A stretch of DNA of 64,000 nucleotides from Bipolaris cookei. Its lineage: Eukaryota > Ascomycota > Dothideomycetes > Pleosporales > Pleosporaceae. Each line of letters opens with the position of its first letter. Within the stretch, counting starts at the first letter, position 1. Below are positions 19,719 through 31,362 of the stretch, one piece after another. The stretch is from positions 62,001-126,000 of the forward strand of contig NRSV01000054.1 of the NCBI GenBank assembly GCA_002286855.1, read 5' to 3'. The position numbers were made by a program, and so were the translations under genes. The notes beneath the pieces were generated by a model, which was not told where the DNA came from, ran no database searches, and saw only the letters and a list, made by a program, of their open reading frames with translations.

Positions 19719-22700
19719 CTATGACTTCTCGAGATCAGCGAGAATCTTCTCTCCCTTGGCGCGAGCGGAAGCAAAGTCACCAACCATGTAGAAAGCACCT
19801 GTAATTGTTAGCTCGACTTGAATTTATGCTTGCAGATGGTTGAATAACGTACCCTCGGGAAGATCATCACCCTCACCAGACAGGATAGCCTTGAATGAGT
19901 TGATGGTCTCCTTGAGGTCGACAAGCTTGCCCTCAATACCAGTGAAGACCTGGGCGACAGCGAAAGGCTGGCTCAGGAAACGCTGGATCTTACGGGCACG
20001 CTCGACGGTAAGCTTGTCAGCTTCTGACAACTCGTCCATACCGAGAATGGCAATAATATCCTGGAGCGACTTGTACTCCTGGAGAATCTGCTGGACGCGG
20101 GTGGCGGTCTGGTAGTGCTCGTCACCAATGACACGGGGGTCCAACATACGGGACTTGGAGTCAAGAGGGTCGACAGCGGGGTAAATACCCAACTCGGAAA
20201 TACCACGGGACAAGACAGTGGTGGCGTCCAAATGGGCGAAGGTGGTGGCAGGAGCAGGATCAGTCAAATCGTCAGCGGGGACGTAGACAGCCTGGACGGA
20301 GGTAATGGATCCCTTGGAAGTGGTAGTAATACGTTCCTGCATGACACCCATGTCAATGGCGAGGGTGGGCTGGTAACCGACGGCAGAGGGAATACGACCA
20401 AGCAGAGCAGACACTTCGGAACCGGCCTATCATCGTTAGAACTCATTTCCTTCACTCCACCACCTCGAAACGGCAATAATTACCTGAGTAAAACGGAAGA
20501 TGTTATCGATGAAGAGGAGCACGTCCTGTCCCTGGTTTCTAAATTCCTCGGCAACGGCGAGACCTCCGAGATGTTAGTTAAGAAGTCTCTTGAAGTATCA
20601 CGGTGTTGCACAATAGTAAGGAAAAGTAAGGAAGACGTGGAAGACATGAGACAAAAGACATGATAAGCTGAGAACATGAAGACATAAAAGACATGATGGG
20701 GCACAACAAATGTGTGATACATGAAAAGACGTGACGGTGAGATCAAAAAAAATTGTGGTGGGATGTTAAGAGGGAATTGGCAGCAGCGTGCTCGGCAGCC
20801 TCCACCTAGGCGAGAATCTGGTCGGCACAAACTTCCCGGGCACGGGAATACCGGCGAGACGATCGGCATGCCCCTGGGTCTTGAGGTGGGCGGCTAATGC
20901 GAACTTGCTTGCCAGGGACAGATTGCAGGTTTCGCAACGGAAGAGTACGGCAGCCCTTTTCCTGTTTTGCAACTCACTGGCGAGCTTGTTTACCCTGTCC
21001 CGGTTCTTTTCTGTCCAGATGTTCTTGGTGGCCCGGCTGTGTTCACGGAAAGCTTTGACATCCCTGGTCTTCTCATGGTGCTCCTTAACATACTGCGTTC
21101 TGTTGGCATCCTTGAAAGCTCGGGAGAACTCGAGCTTTTCGACCGTCATCTCCAGGTCGCCCTCGATCTTCTCATTGAGAGAGGTGGGAGCAGAGGAGCT
21201 CCTAGGAAATGACGTCCCGGTTCCAGCGCATGAGGTGCTGGTAGTAAATCTCCGTGACGGTAGCGAGCGATGCCCAAGAGGCATGTGAAAAGAGCTTCGA
21301 TGGTGAGGAAATGCGCCCTGATTCTCGGCATCAGACCGGGACGAGGCCGGGGGATGTAACAGAGAAGGCCACGGTAAGAAACGTGGTAAAATCCTTCTCC
21401 ATGACGACGGCATAGACACCCCATTGTCTGCCGTCAGCTTCCGGCAAGGTCATAAAGTAGTCAAGGTCGGGGGTGTCGGGAGAAGTGAGCACCTCGAAGA
21501 GGAAAGGGGCAAAGATGAAGGGGAGCAGGCAGCGATGCTGTCATACAACTCCTGGTTCTTGAACACCACCTCGAAGTCGGGATTCATGAACCAGGGAGGG
21601 CATCGAGAGTGACCAGGGCAAAGGTGAGGTCATCGACAATCTAGGAGAGAGGGTCGAGGATAAGATCCTTGGAACCTCTGTTGGCAAACTAGTCAAGGCC
21701 GTCCATGGCGTAGGCTTCCCAGGAGGCTTCATTGAAGGCAGCTTCCGGGACCTCCAACAGCCCCTCAGAGTTGTACTCGAAGGAGCCTTCCATCTCATCA
21801 AAGAGGTCGTCGTAGATGTCTTAGTGAGAGCCTCCGTCGAGGTGCTCGCTGCCGGAGTCCGGGACCTCGTTGCTCCACGCCATGATGAACGTGTATGGTG
21901 AGAGAGCAGAGATGCCGGGACTGTCGACGAGGCAGAAATAGTGAGACCATTGGTGAGATGGCAAGGAAGATGGGGTTGCACCGGAAGGAAGGCGCGACCC
22001 AGGAAGGCACGCGAGAATACATGCGGTGGGAATACATGAGGTGAGGGTTTACACAAAAAAGCCAGCCGGAAAGGCTGTGACATGCAAACGCAGTGCCCAT
22101 ATGGCAGAGTGGTAAGAGAACAAAAGAGAACAAAAGAGAATTATAGCTGTTTGCACACAGAAACAGGATGACATAAAAATCACTCACCAGTCAGAGCAAC
22201 GCGGGCACGAGCACCCGGGGGCTCGTTCATCTGACCAAACACCAAGGCGACCTTGGATTCGCCATCGAGTTGGATGACCGAGGTTTCCTGCATTTCATGG
22301 TAAAGATCGTTGCCCTCACGGGTACGTTCACCGACACCAGTGAAGACAGAGAAACCACCGTGGGCTTTGGCGATGTTGTTCTGTCCCCTCGTTAGTAAAT
22401 GCCAATTCTGTGGCGATTGCATTTTCCTACAATGAGCTCCTGAATGAAGACAGTCTTGCCGACACCAGCACCTCCGAAGAGACCAATCTTTCCACCACGA
22501 GCATAGGGGGCCAAGAGGTCAACAACCTTGATACCCGTGACGAGGACCTCGGCGGAGGTGGACTGCTCAGTGAACTCTGGGGGGTCAGCGTGGATGGAAG
22601 CATAGGTATCAGTCTTGATGGGACCACGCTCGTCAATGGGGTCACCAGTGACATTCATGATACGACCGAGCGTTCCATTTCCTACTGGTACCATAATTGG

Positions 22701-23278
22701 GTTACCAGTGTCAACGGCCTTGGCTCCTCGAACGAGACCCTCGGTACCGTCCATGGCAATGCATCGGACAATGTTCTCACCCAAGTGTTGCTGTGCTGGG
22801 TCAGTCTTTCCTGTTTCGGGTATTGTATGCTTGGCGCCCTTACAGCGACTTCGAGGACCAATTTCTGGTCACCGTTCTGAGTGGTAATGGCATTGAGAAT
22901 GGCAGGAAGCTGCTCCGTATCGAACTTGACTAGAATTCATCGTCAGCGGATTCGTTCACAATGCAAATTGCAACGAAGCCTTTCCATCTACACAGGAAAA
23001 ACTTTTCGCAGCAACAGGAAATGTCAATTCATACCGTCGACGACGGCTCCGACTACAGTGTGAATCTTTCCCTCTTTTACTGCATCAGTAGAGGCGAAGC
23101 GGGTTGATAGGGCGGGTGCAAAGTTCTTCTTCATGGGCTGGAATGCGCTGCGGCGGATGGCGGGCCTGCGCATGGAGGCGCGGAGCGCCTGCTGGATCCC
23201 ACTGTCGGAATTGGCGTCAGCCCATCTCAATTCATCATCAATTGGCATCAGCGGGTCGTCAGCTTACCTCTTCAGCAT
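19719..23278 (-). CDS. ATP2: Mitochondrial ATP synthase F1 subunit beta
   Basis: Eight minus-strand exons: 23268..23278, 23035..23201, 22844..22929, 22431..22790, 22188..22380, 20484..20563, 19853..20426 and 19719..19798. They sum to 516 aa, the normal Atp2 length, with all phases consistent. A mitochondrial presequence (MLKSGIQQALRASMRRPAIR) precedes the mature chain. The Walker A motif GGAGVGKT, the segment FTGVGERTREGNDLYHEM, ALLGRIPSAVGYQPTLA and ILGMDELSE are all present. The protein is the catalytic subunit of F1 in the mitochondrial matrix. The intron between 20563 and 22188 is 1,624 nt, against about 50-65 nt for most others here. Its donor GTGAGT, TAACTAAC branch site and GGAG acceptor are good, so the gene is probably functional. 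Confidence 0.95.
20766..21893 (-). pseudogene. Decayed C2H2-finger-like coding sequence inside the ATP2 intron
   Basis: Same strand as ATP2 and wholly within its 1,624-nt intron. From ATG 21893 the frame reads MAWSNEVPDSGSEHLDGG, then an acidic region with in-frame stops. A hydrophobic stretch, FLTVAFSVTSPGLVPV, follows around 21340-21390. After at least one frameshift a 217-residue open frame ends with a coiled, basic segment and a finger-like CETCNLSLASKFALAAHLKT plus a further His, near 20880-20950. Several stops and frameshifts rule out a working gene. I do not recognise the family; the finger resembles C2H2/U1-type zinc fingers. It looks like a decayed insertion now tolerated as intron. 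Confidence 0.55.
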
Positions 23279-24332
23279 TGTGAGATGTGTGGTGGTCGTG
23301 GTGGTGAGTGGAGAGAGGGTAGTTGTTAGAGAAAAGAGCTTCTCAGAGCTCGAGAGGAAGGCACGGAATGGGTCTGTGCGTCGCCTAGCCCACCTGGTAC
23401 CCCAGGACGAGACATCATATGTCACGTGACATTTCAGCAAACGGACGTGTCTGGCAATTCTTCCAATCTCTGAAAGGTCAGCTTACAAAATCGATTCCAC
23501 TGAGATTCCAGAAAACACACCTAGCTCATGGCACTAGTAACTTCTCCCTATAATAATTAGTCAGATATAAAGACGTGGAAAGGGAGTTCTCACCGATCAA
23601 GTATATCGTGAAACGTTGAACTGACGGATGAACTTGGGGAACGGAATACCTAGCAAAATAGTGAAATTAGCTATATTTGTATAATAGCTGGCGTATATTC
23701 GGCAAACTAGCAAGGGTAAGAGAAATGAGACGGGACTACAGCCAAAGCCATCCTATCACAATCCGGGACAAGCGCATGCAAAAAAAGACACGGGCACGCT
23801 TCACAAAAGGCTTCACAAAAGAAAGAAATCAGATGGGACACACCGATGCCCAGTGAGAGAACAATCATCGGAAACCGCAAACTCGTCAGATGAACCGGAG
23901 CCGATACCGAACCAACCCCCCCAGCAGCAGTGCAAGAAAATAAGGAAGATGGCCTGTATAAGCCCCGGAAGCGCAATTTACACCTTCACCACAGATTGAG
24001 AATGCGCACCCAACTTCACCTAGAATTCCGTTTTCTAGACTCACCTTCATACCTCACCACACAACCCGAAATACGCCCCTCCCCCTACACACAGAGAACC
24101 CGGAAGTGCAACCCAAGTTGACTATATCTTGGAGCCCCAGAAATACTACTAATATCAGCTTGTTTCTTAGAAATAAATTGAAAATACACCACTACGCACT
24201 ACACAGCCCCGGCGCGACAAGCAACTCGCAAGCGAGAGGTGAGAGAAATCTAAACCAAGTGAGAGAAAAGACGCCCCCGCATGAGCTACGACAGGAGGAA
24301 ATACAAGCTATACAAAATGGCAATACATCCAC
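23279..24332. other. Upstream region of ATP2 and repeat-rich spacer
   Basis: The first few hundred bases before the ATP2 ATG should hold its promoter. The remainder is AC-rich on the plus strand with short frames that resemble nothing I know. Confidence 0.45.
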
Positions 24333-25322
24333 ATGAACCATTACTCTTACAACGACACCATAAACATGACAGACGACAAAGACTTTGGAAGACTCAGCTC
24401 GGAGCTCGCCTCGAGCACCGCTGGAGACAGACCAACTCCCGCCCGACGCAGAGGCATGCCACCTGAAACTAGCAAAGCCGCACTGGAAAACCCAGAATCA
24501 GAAACGACTGTAGTCATAAAAGGCCGGCTGAGGAAACGACTCCAATACCTCGGCGACCTGCTCGCTTACGCCCAAAAGTACACTGCACACGCCGACGAAT
24601 TCCGAGACGACAGCGACAATGACAATGACAACGACAACGAGACCGTGTCGGAAAGCATCACAAAGATACAAATGGGGCACATCGTCACGATCCGGGAAGC
24701 GGTCAACGATCTGGCGGAGGACATGGGCATGACCGTAAACCACAGGGAATTCGACAGGGAATGGGACTTGGACGAAGAATCTAAATTCCCGTTGACGACC
24801 CTTGCCAAGACGAAATCAATAAAGACGGATATGGACAACCTGATCACTGACTATGTGATTGGAACCGGGACCTATACCGAGAACAAGCCTATCTTCCCAG
24901 ATCTGCTCACGAAACTTCCCGACATGACAAAATCTCAACACACCTCAGTGGGCCCGACGTAACCTGTGATCGCACGAACCTCCGACCCGAGGAAAGCCAA
25001 GAAATGGGGGAATTCATGAATAGAGCAGACATATGGTATGTCCTGGACAAGAATACACGATTCAGAAACTGCTCCAAGGCCAGAGCAGCCGCTCCCAGCC
25101 AAGACAACCGATAAATTTGACGGCGTCACCAGCTTTGCAAACAGACATATTAGCTCAGCTCAACATCCTCATAAAGGAGGGACTAGGTTCTTCCCAGCGA
25201 AAACCCGTCGACCCAAGCCCGTTTCCTCCCAGCCGACGGCGTCCAAGCCCGTGGAGCAGCCTATCGGCCAGGCTGACAGCATTCCGCCCGAGCTCAAGGA
25301 ATATATGGATGCTCAGTTCTAG
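24333..25322 (+). pseudogene. Unrecognised repeat-associated protein, broken
   Basis: A 209-residue frame from ATG 24333 reads MNHYSYNDTINMTDDKDFGR, contains a Lys/Arg-rich helix (KGRLRKRLQYLGDLLAYAQK) and a (D/N)-repeat encoded by GACAATGAC units. It stops at 24960. The following sequence is coding-like in another frame (about 24945-25095: RPEESQEMGEFMNRADIWYV) and then again in the first frame to 25322, ending PPELKEYMDAQF. That pattern means a frameshift pair or missed introns. It lies between dispersed repeats and could be a gag-like or other mobile-element protein. No function is assigned. Confidence 0.35.
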
Positions 25323-25951
25323 GCATACATGATAGCCTAGTTCTAGGCACTTATGCGGCCCTAGTTCCTGATGATATATAACACGCTAAACTAGTAAATG
25401 GTGCAATTTGCCACGGGAAATTCTGATTAGCTTGTCGGTAGCTACGAGAGCGCGCTCACCGCGTCCAGCATCTCGATGAACCAACCAAGAGGTAGCATGG
25501 CGGATTGGAGTCAAACAACCATCCCAAGGCGAGGGCCACAGCTAAGGAGAACCAGGAGGACGAAGAGGAGGGGGATACCTCCGACACCGATTAAGATTAA
25601 CGGGAGGGAGGGGGGACGGGACAACATCACGTCGTATTCCCAGTAGGTAGACATACCCGGGGGTTCTTTCGACCCCTGGGACCTCATTACATCGAGTCCA
25701 CCAAAATTCCTTTGCACTATGCTTTGCTTGTGACACTATATACTATCCTTGCTCAAAAGTCTGTTCGCGCAAGTAATTCCTCACCAAAACTTTATTTCTG
25801 CAGCTAGACATCTTAACACCCACATATTAATTTTTTTGATTAAGGTCTATTATATACATCCATATAGTGAAGACGAAAATAGAGTAACGTACCTCACGGA
25901 TTCGCAAGCCACTTTGCCCAAGCCCCTACCAAAACACCTACTACCCCCTAA
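25323..25951. other. Repeat-rich spacer before transposase relic 2
   Basis: It holds a hairpin at 25656-25680 (CCCGGGGGT pairing with ACCCCTGGG), a copy of the TTTGCACTATGCTTTGC element at 25711-25727, and at 25757-25792 the same presumed terminal sequence as in front of relic 1. Confidence 0.45.
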
Positions 25952-27589
25952 TGTCGCAACAACAACAGCACTTACAGCCTTATACTAAACGTCAAATACA
26001 GTTTGCTCTTCAGGCTCTCAAAAAAAGATGCGAATCTCCCAATATGACGGGCTGCAGCTATCTTTAACGTTGATCAAACAACACTAAGCCAACGACGTAA
26101 CAGACGACCTTCACAGGCAGATTGCTGGCCTAAAATAATGAATCTAACTAAGCTTGAGCAGGAGGTGGTGGTTAATCATATATTTGAGCTTGTTGCGCGT
26201 ATATTTCCCCCTATACTCGCAGATGTGGCTAATATGGCCAATTCTTTGCGCGCTGAGCGCAATCTAGGCCAGGTTAGACAAAACTGGCCCAGTACGTTCG
26301 TCAAGCGCCGCCCTGAGCTCAAAACGTGTTTCAATCGCAAGTACTACTACAGAAGAGCTCTCTGCAAAGACTCTAAAGCTATTTAAGACTGGTTTAGCCT
26401 AGTAGCCAGCATGAAAGTCAAGTATGGTATCCAGTATGAAGACACGTACACCTTTGATGAGACAGGTTTCATGATGGGCCAAATAACAATTGGAGCAGTT
26501 GTTACAGCCTCAGAAAGAAGAGGACGGCCAAAGACAATCCAACCAGGCAACAGGGAGTGGGTAACAATTATCCAAGGCATCAATGCGACAGGGTGGGCCA
26601 TTCCACCCTTCATTATCCTCAAGGCGCGCCACCACCTCTCAAGCTCGTACAAGGATGGTGTTTTACCCAAGAACTGGGTTATTGGGGTCATTGAGAACGC
26701 CTAGATGACCAATGAGCTTGGCCTACAGTGGTTGCAGCACTTTAATGAGCATACAAAGAAGAAAGTGGTAGGCAGCCACCGCTTGCTTATTATTGACGGC
26801 CATAAGAGCTGTAACTCGCTAGATTTCCAAAAATGCTGTAAAGAAAACAACGTTGTTACTCTTTTTATGCTTCCACACTTGTCTCACCTCCTATAGCCAC
26901 TTGATGTGGGTTGTTTTGCCCCTCTAAAGTAGGCATATGGACACCAAGTCGAAGCGCTCGTGCGCAGCCAGATCAACCACATCACAAAACATGAGTTCCT
27001 ATCTTGCTTTAAGCGCGCCTTTGAAAGCTCAATTACTTCTAGTAATATCCAAAGAGGTTTTCGAGGCACTGAATTGGTCCCATTTGACCCAGAACGGGTT
27101 ATTTCAGCCCTTGATGTGCAGTTGCGTACTTCATCGCCACCACTACTCAACAATGAGCCCTGGCAGTCGCAAACTCCAAGCAATACTATTGAATTAAGGT
27201 CACAATCGACGCTTGTGAAGGCAAGGATTCAGAGGCATATAGATAACTCACTAAATTTCATGGTGGAGGCCTTTGAGAAGGTCTCAAAGGGGGTAGCAAT
27301 TATAGTGCACAAGCTGGCGTTGGCGCAACGGGAGATAGCTGAGCTTAAGGCGGCAAATGAGGCCGCAACGCGAGGAAAGTCACATGAAAGAAAGCGGTTT
27401 CAGGCAGAGGGGACCTTGAGAGTTCAAGATGGGGCGCGCTTGGTCGCTCTTACAGACTTTGGCGCGCGTAGTGATGGGAAGAAGTCAAAGGAGCGGGTAG
27501 GCGCTGAAGTGGGTGAACCATCTCAACGACGGTGTGGACGGTGCAATATGACTGGGCATAGCTCACGAACACGTAAGCATATGGTATAA
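25952..27589 (+). pseudogene. Pogo/Fot1-like DDE transposase relic 2
   Basis: The coding relic begins MSQQQQHLQPYTKRQIQFAL, then carries RQNWPSTFVKRRPELKT, the catalytic-core blocks TFDETGFMMG and RLLIIDGHKS, and PLDVGC. It ends with a coiled-coil and a zinc knuckle (CGRCNMTGHSSRTR) whose last Cys is replaced by Arg. After a frame change near 26050-26140 the frame is interrupted by TAA 26384 (Gln), TAG 26702 (Trp), TAG 26894 (Gln) and TAG 26930. It is closely related to relic 1 in order and spacing, with similar lesions at homologous sites (LLQPLDVGC is LL*PLDVGC in both). Confidence 0.85.
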
Positions 27590-28588
27590 GTAGACTCTGA
27601 ATGATATCTTGTATCGCATTGCACAATATAGGGCCAAAGTGGGCTATTTTGCGCCATGATGTGGTGGTTTTGGTGGGGGCTTGGCAAATGTGGCTTGCGA
27701 ACCCGCGAGGTACGTTGTTACATAATGTTTGAAGTGTTTATCTCATCGCAGTGTACGCCGTATGTTAGTGATTATGTATTCATTGTGTTCAATGGTTTGT
27801 ATTAGCTGATACGGGCTATCTGAAATGGCTAGATATCGTATTTTGACTCAGAATTGGTGCAGTGGTCAATCAATGAGAAATTAAGAAAGCTTCTTGTCAC
27901 GGAGCTAAAGTGCTAGGCTCTATCAGCCTGCGAGGACGCAGTAAGCTTAAGTATCACCCACACGAGCAACAAGCCAAGCTTGTTGTCTTGTGCCTCCCTT
28001 TTTGGCTGAGTGGTTGGCGCGTATGGCTGCGTGCTTGGCTCCTCTAGGAGCCCGCCCTGACACTTCTTTGGCGCTAAAACTTGAAAACTCCTTCCTGCGT
28101 CTCAGAACATCGAAGAAATATTGGGTTTAATACTAAAATTGTCTTCGATATCTAGGAGTTACTTTTGGTTTTTGAAAGGGAGAGTCATTGTGCACTACTA
28201 GGATCAACCGAACTATCATTACCAGGGGCTATTTTCACCTGCAGGAAATACTTCTTGCGTGCCAATGTAGTCACATGATGCTCAAAAAATCAAAGAGGGT
28301 GACCCACAATCCATAAGATATAACTAACTAAAGAATGAGATGATTCTTTGCACCATGCTCTGACAGTCTACAATAGAATCAATTTGATGAGCTTACCCCC
28401 TCAGGGATCCTTCCGATCCCTGGGTATATCCAACTAGGTACGTGCTTGATGTAGTGAAGGGCGTCCCTATTGAAGTCAATCCTGTAGACATCACTAGTAG
28501 ACTTGGGGGTTTGATGCACGTATACTCATGTATTCTTCTGCTAGACGTTGTAGGTTGTACTGATACATTCATCTACTTTGATGTACTT
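27590..28588. other. Repeat-rich spacer between TE relic 2 and COG1
   Basis: No gene is recognised. The segment at 28105-28200 resembles the 3' flank of relic 1. Positions 28330-28376 hold an inverted copy of the 18670-18732 arm, 28402-28422 is a hairpin (CAGGGATC and its complement around CTTCC), and 28438-28585 is copy B of the dispersed repeat, ending four bases from the COG1 stop codon. Confidence 0.5.
28438..28585 (+). repeat. Dispersed repeat, copy B
   Basis: Partner of 19366-19500. It runs almost to the COG1 stop at 28589, so the repeat may supply part of the COG1 3' untranslated region. Confidence 0.55.
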
Positions 28589-31067
28589 CTAGGCTAACAG
28601 CGCAAATAGCAAGTACGTCTTCTTAGCGTACTCCACCGCACTCCTCCTCAACCTACCCACCGCAGCATCATCCACACCCTCCATCTTCTTCCTCAAAGCC
28701 ACGATACTTTCTTCTCCAGGCGTCGGTTCAATAAACCGTTGTACATACAATACATCGAAGAGTAACTGCTTGAGTCTGTAGACCTTGATCTCCGCCTCTT
28801 CCTTTTTCGCATCCGTCTTTTCCTGCCCTTCTTCTCCTTCGCCTTCCTCATCTTCCGATTCTTCTTCCTTCCCACCCTCGGCGCCACCCTGTCCAAGCGC
28901 AGCAATAGCATCGACCTGCCCCTCCACTACCCCAACCAACATCCCCGCAACCCTCCCTTTCATCACACTCACACTTCCCGGGGCCCAAAGATCACTGCCT
29001 ACACCCGTCATTTTGTTATTCAAATCCCGTAGAAAGCGGAATGCGCTGGGCGATGGCTGGGTAGGCAGTGGTGGCTGGCCCTCCCACAAGATATGACTGT
29101 TCGATTTGACCTTTAGGGACTTTGCTAGCGAGTTCTTGTATGCTTCTAGCGTTGGCTGTACGACGTACGATGCTAAAGCTGCATGTAAAGGCTCGAGGAT
29201 GTCGGGGGTAAATAGGGAGGTAGGGGGTGTGGCTTTATCTTGAAGTCGGAGTCTGGGTATACGATCCCCTATTTCCCTAATGACGCGCAGGATGAAGGTT
29301 GCTTTTTGAATGGAATCAACCCCGTCTTTCTCACCAAAGGCTTTAGTAATGGTAGAAAGACCTCCCCCTAGATTCTGCAGTGCTTCGCGCAAGGCTTCTT
29401 GTGTGCATTCTTCTAGCAACTTGGGATCGTCGTCGCTGAGGAGCGTTTGCTTCGAGTCGCCTAGGTCCGAGTCGGAGTCTGAGTCTGCATCGTCGGCAAA
29501 GGTGTCGTCCCAGCGGGCTTCCTTCATGCTTTTAACTATGCCTTTGACTTCGAGGACTGAGACCATCCAGTTGTCGAAGGCGGATGTGACGCTGATGACT
29601 GGGTCATCTCGGCCTTGGTATGTGTTTAGGACTGTAGACTTGAATGATTGAGCGCCGTTGGTGAGGTCCGAGGCTTTGTCGGTTGTGTCCCAGAGACTGA
29701 GCGCTGAGGTTGCTTCGGATGCAGCGACTGTGTCCAGCTGAGCCGTGAGTTCAGAAACGACAGTCTGCAGTCCGTCTGTTCGTGACCGGATGATACTTTC
29801 GAGCTTGTCATTCATCATATCACGCAAGTCGTCGAGTACGTTTGCAGACTTGACGCCCGCCATCCGAGAACCTGACAGTATCCATGTTTCAATCAATTCT
29901 TGCCGCAAGTCCGCAACTTCTTGGAATCGCTCTTCACCCTCTAATGCCTTCTTGACGCCCTTTAAGAAAGCCGCAATGGCATCCCTAGACCAACGGTGTA
30001 GTATCCGCTCTGCTTCTGGTCGCTGCAACTCATCATGCCGTGGCCAGGGCGTGTAGTTGCGCGCCTCATCGCCAAGCCATTGGTCGTGTACGTCTAGATT
30101 CAACTCATATAGGCCGCGGACATCAGAATCCTGAATCAAAGGATGCGCTTTCAGTTTTGCCAATGCTTCTGCCAACCTCCGCGGGAATATCGTCTGGGTA
30201 TCGAGACACGTCTGAATACATATCTTGAGCGCATCAATACCGTGCTTAGCAATCTCATTACCACCAGCCTTGATTTCGCTATTCATCCTATCCAATCTCA
30301 TCTTGTGGAAATGGTGTAGGGTATCGGTCGGCGTCGAACTTGTGGCAAGCGCATAGGCGCACATACTCTCCACCAGAGTTGCTGTTTCACCGCTTGCACT
30401 CGACAGTCGCTTATCGATCCTTCGCAGAAGCTTTCTCCTTACAGACAGCAGCCTCTCCCATAGCTGGTCCACAATCGCTGGCTTCGTCACAGACTGGCTG
30501 AGGGCCTTGTGAAGTAGTCGTGAAATGACCAGAACTTTTGCAATGAGCAGATATGATCCCTCTCTTTTCATGAGGCGTGTCATCACCAGAGGTGCATTGC
30601 GCAGGACCGAGAGTTGGGACGCCAGCGTGTACCGCTCCGCATCTGTCCTCTGTTAACCCAATGACCTGTTCCAATGCAATTCAAAAGACTGACCACGACT
30701 CCGTATGTGAATATCCATTTTCCCCGCATTATTTGATATCTTCTCCAAGCGCCTGGAGTTGCAACTTTGTCCTACTTTTGAAAGCTTGGTTTCCACTTGG
30801 CCCATTCGTACTTCCATATCGATGATCGTTTCGGCAGTGTCGAGAAGGCTGCGGTAACTCGCTCTACATATAGTCAGCATTTCTTGATCATCATTGCTTT
30901 TTTCTTGCATTCAGATATCCGCACCCCACGAGCGACCGCAGCTTCTCACGATTCTCGTCGGCATTGTTGCGGAGCTGCTGTTCAAGCTTGCGAACTACCG
31001 GAATTGGACACTGGAACGCGTCTTCCCAGGTGTGAAAACTCCGTGGATCTGGCGCTTCCGTCGCCAT
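28589..31067 (-). CDS. COG1: Conserved oligomeric Golgi complex subunit 1
   Basis: Three minus-strand exons, 30925..31067, 30694..30863 and 28589..30642, give 788 aa. The N-terminus carries the COG1/Vps51-type segment: ENREKLRSLVGASYRSLLDT and the TIIDMEVRMGQVE helix, then the spliced join IRSRDAERYTLASQLSVLRN. The remaining chain is helical, with an acidic DDADSDSDSDLGDSKQ stretch and an EESEDEEGEGEEGQEK tract near the C-terminus. In the family, COG1 is a lobe-bridging subunit of the tethering complex for retrograde traffic within the Golgi. Donors are GTGCGG and GTCAGT, both non-optimal but supported by continuity. Codon composition changes abruptly near 29040. Confidence 0.9.
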
Positions 31068-31362
31068 TGCTGCTACTTCTCGGAACGCGTGTGTTGGGTT
31101 GCGATGTGGTGCTCAAGATTATACGGCGAATGCTACGTTCCCACTACGTGTGCTTAGTCATCACGCATCCAAGTAATGCCCCCATTCCAACATGTTTACG
31201 GAAAGGATAAATAGCAGTCGAAACATAGTATCCGGTGGGCATCTAGATATCTCTAATAGAATTGTATTGGTGTTGAAACCAGAAAGGTCTATCTCTAGTA
31301 TAAAAGATGGTATCAAGGTTAAGCTCAGCGACTCCTGCACCATCCCAACTCCCTTAAAACAT

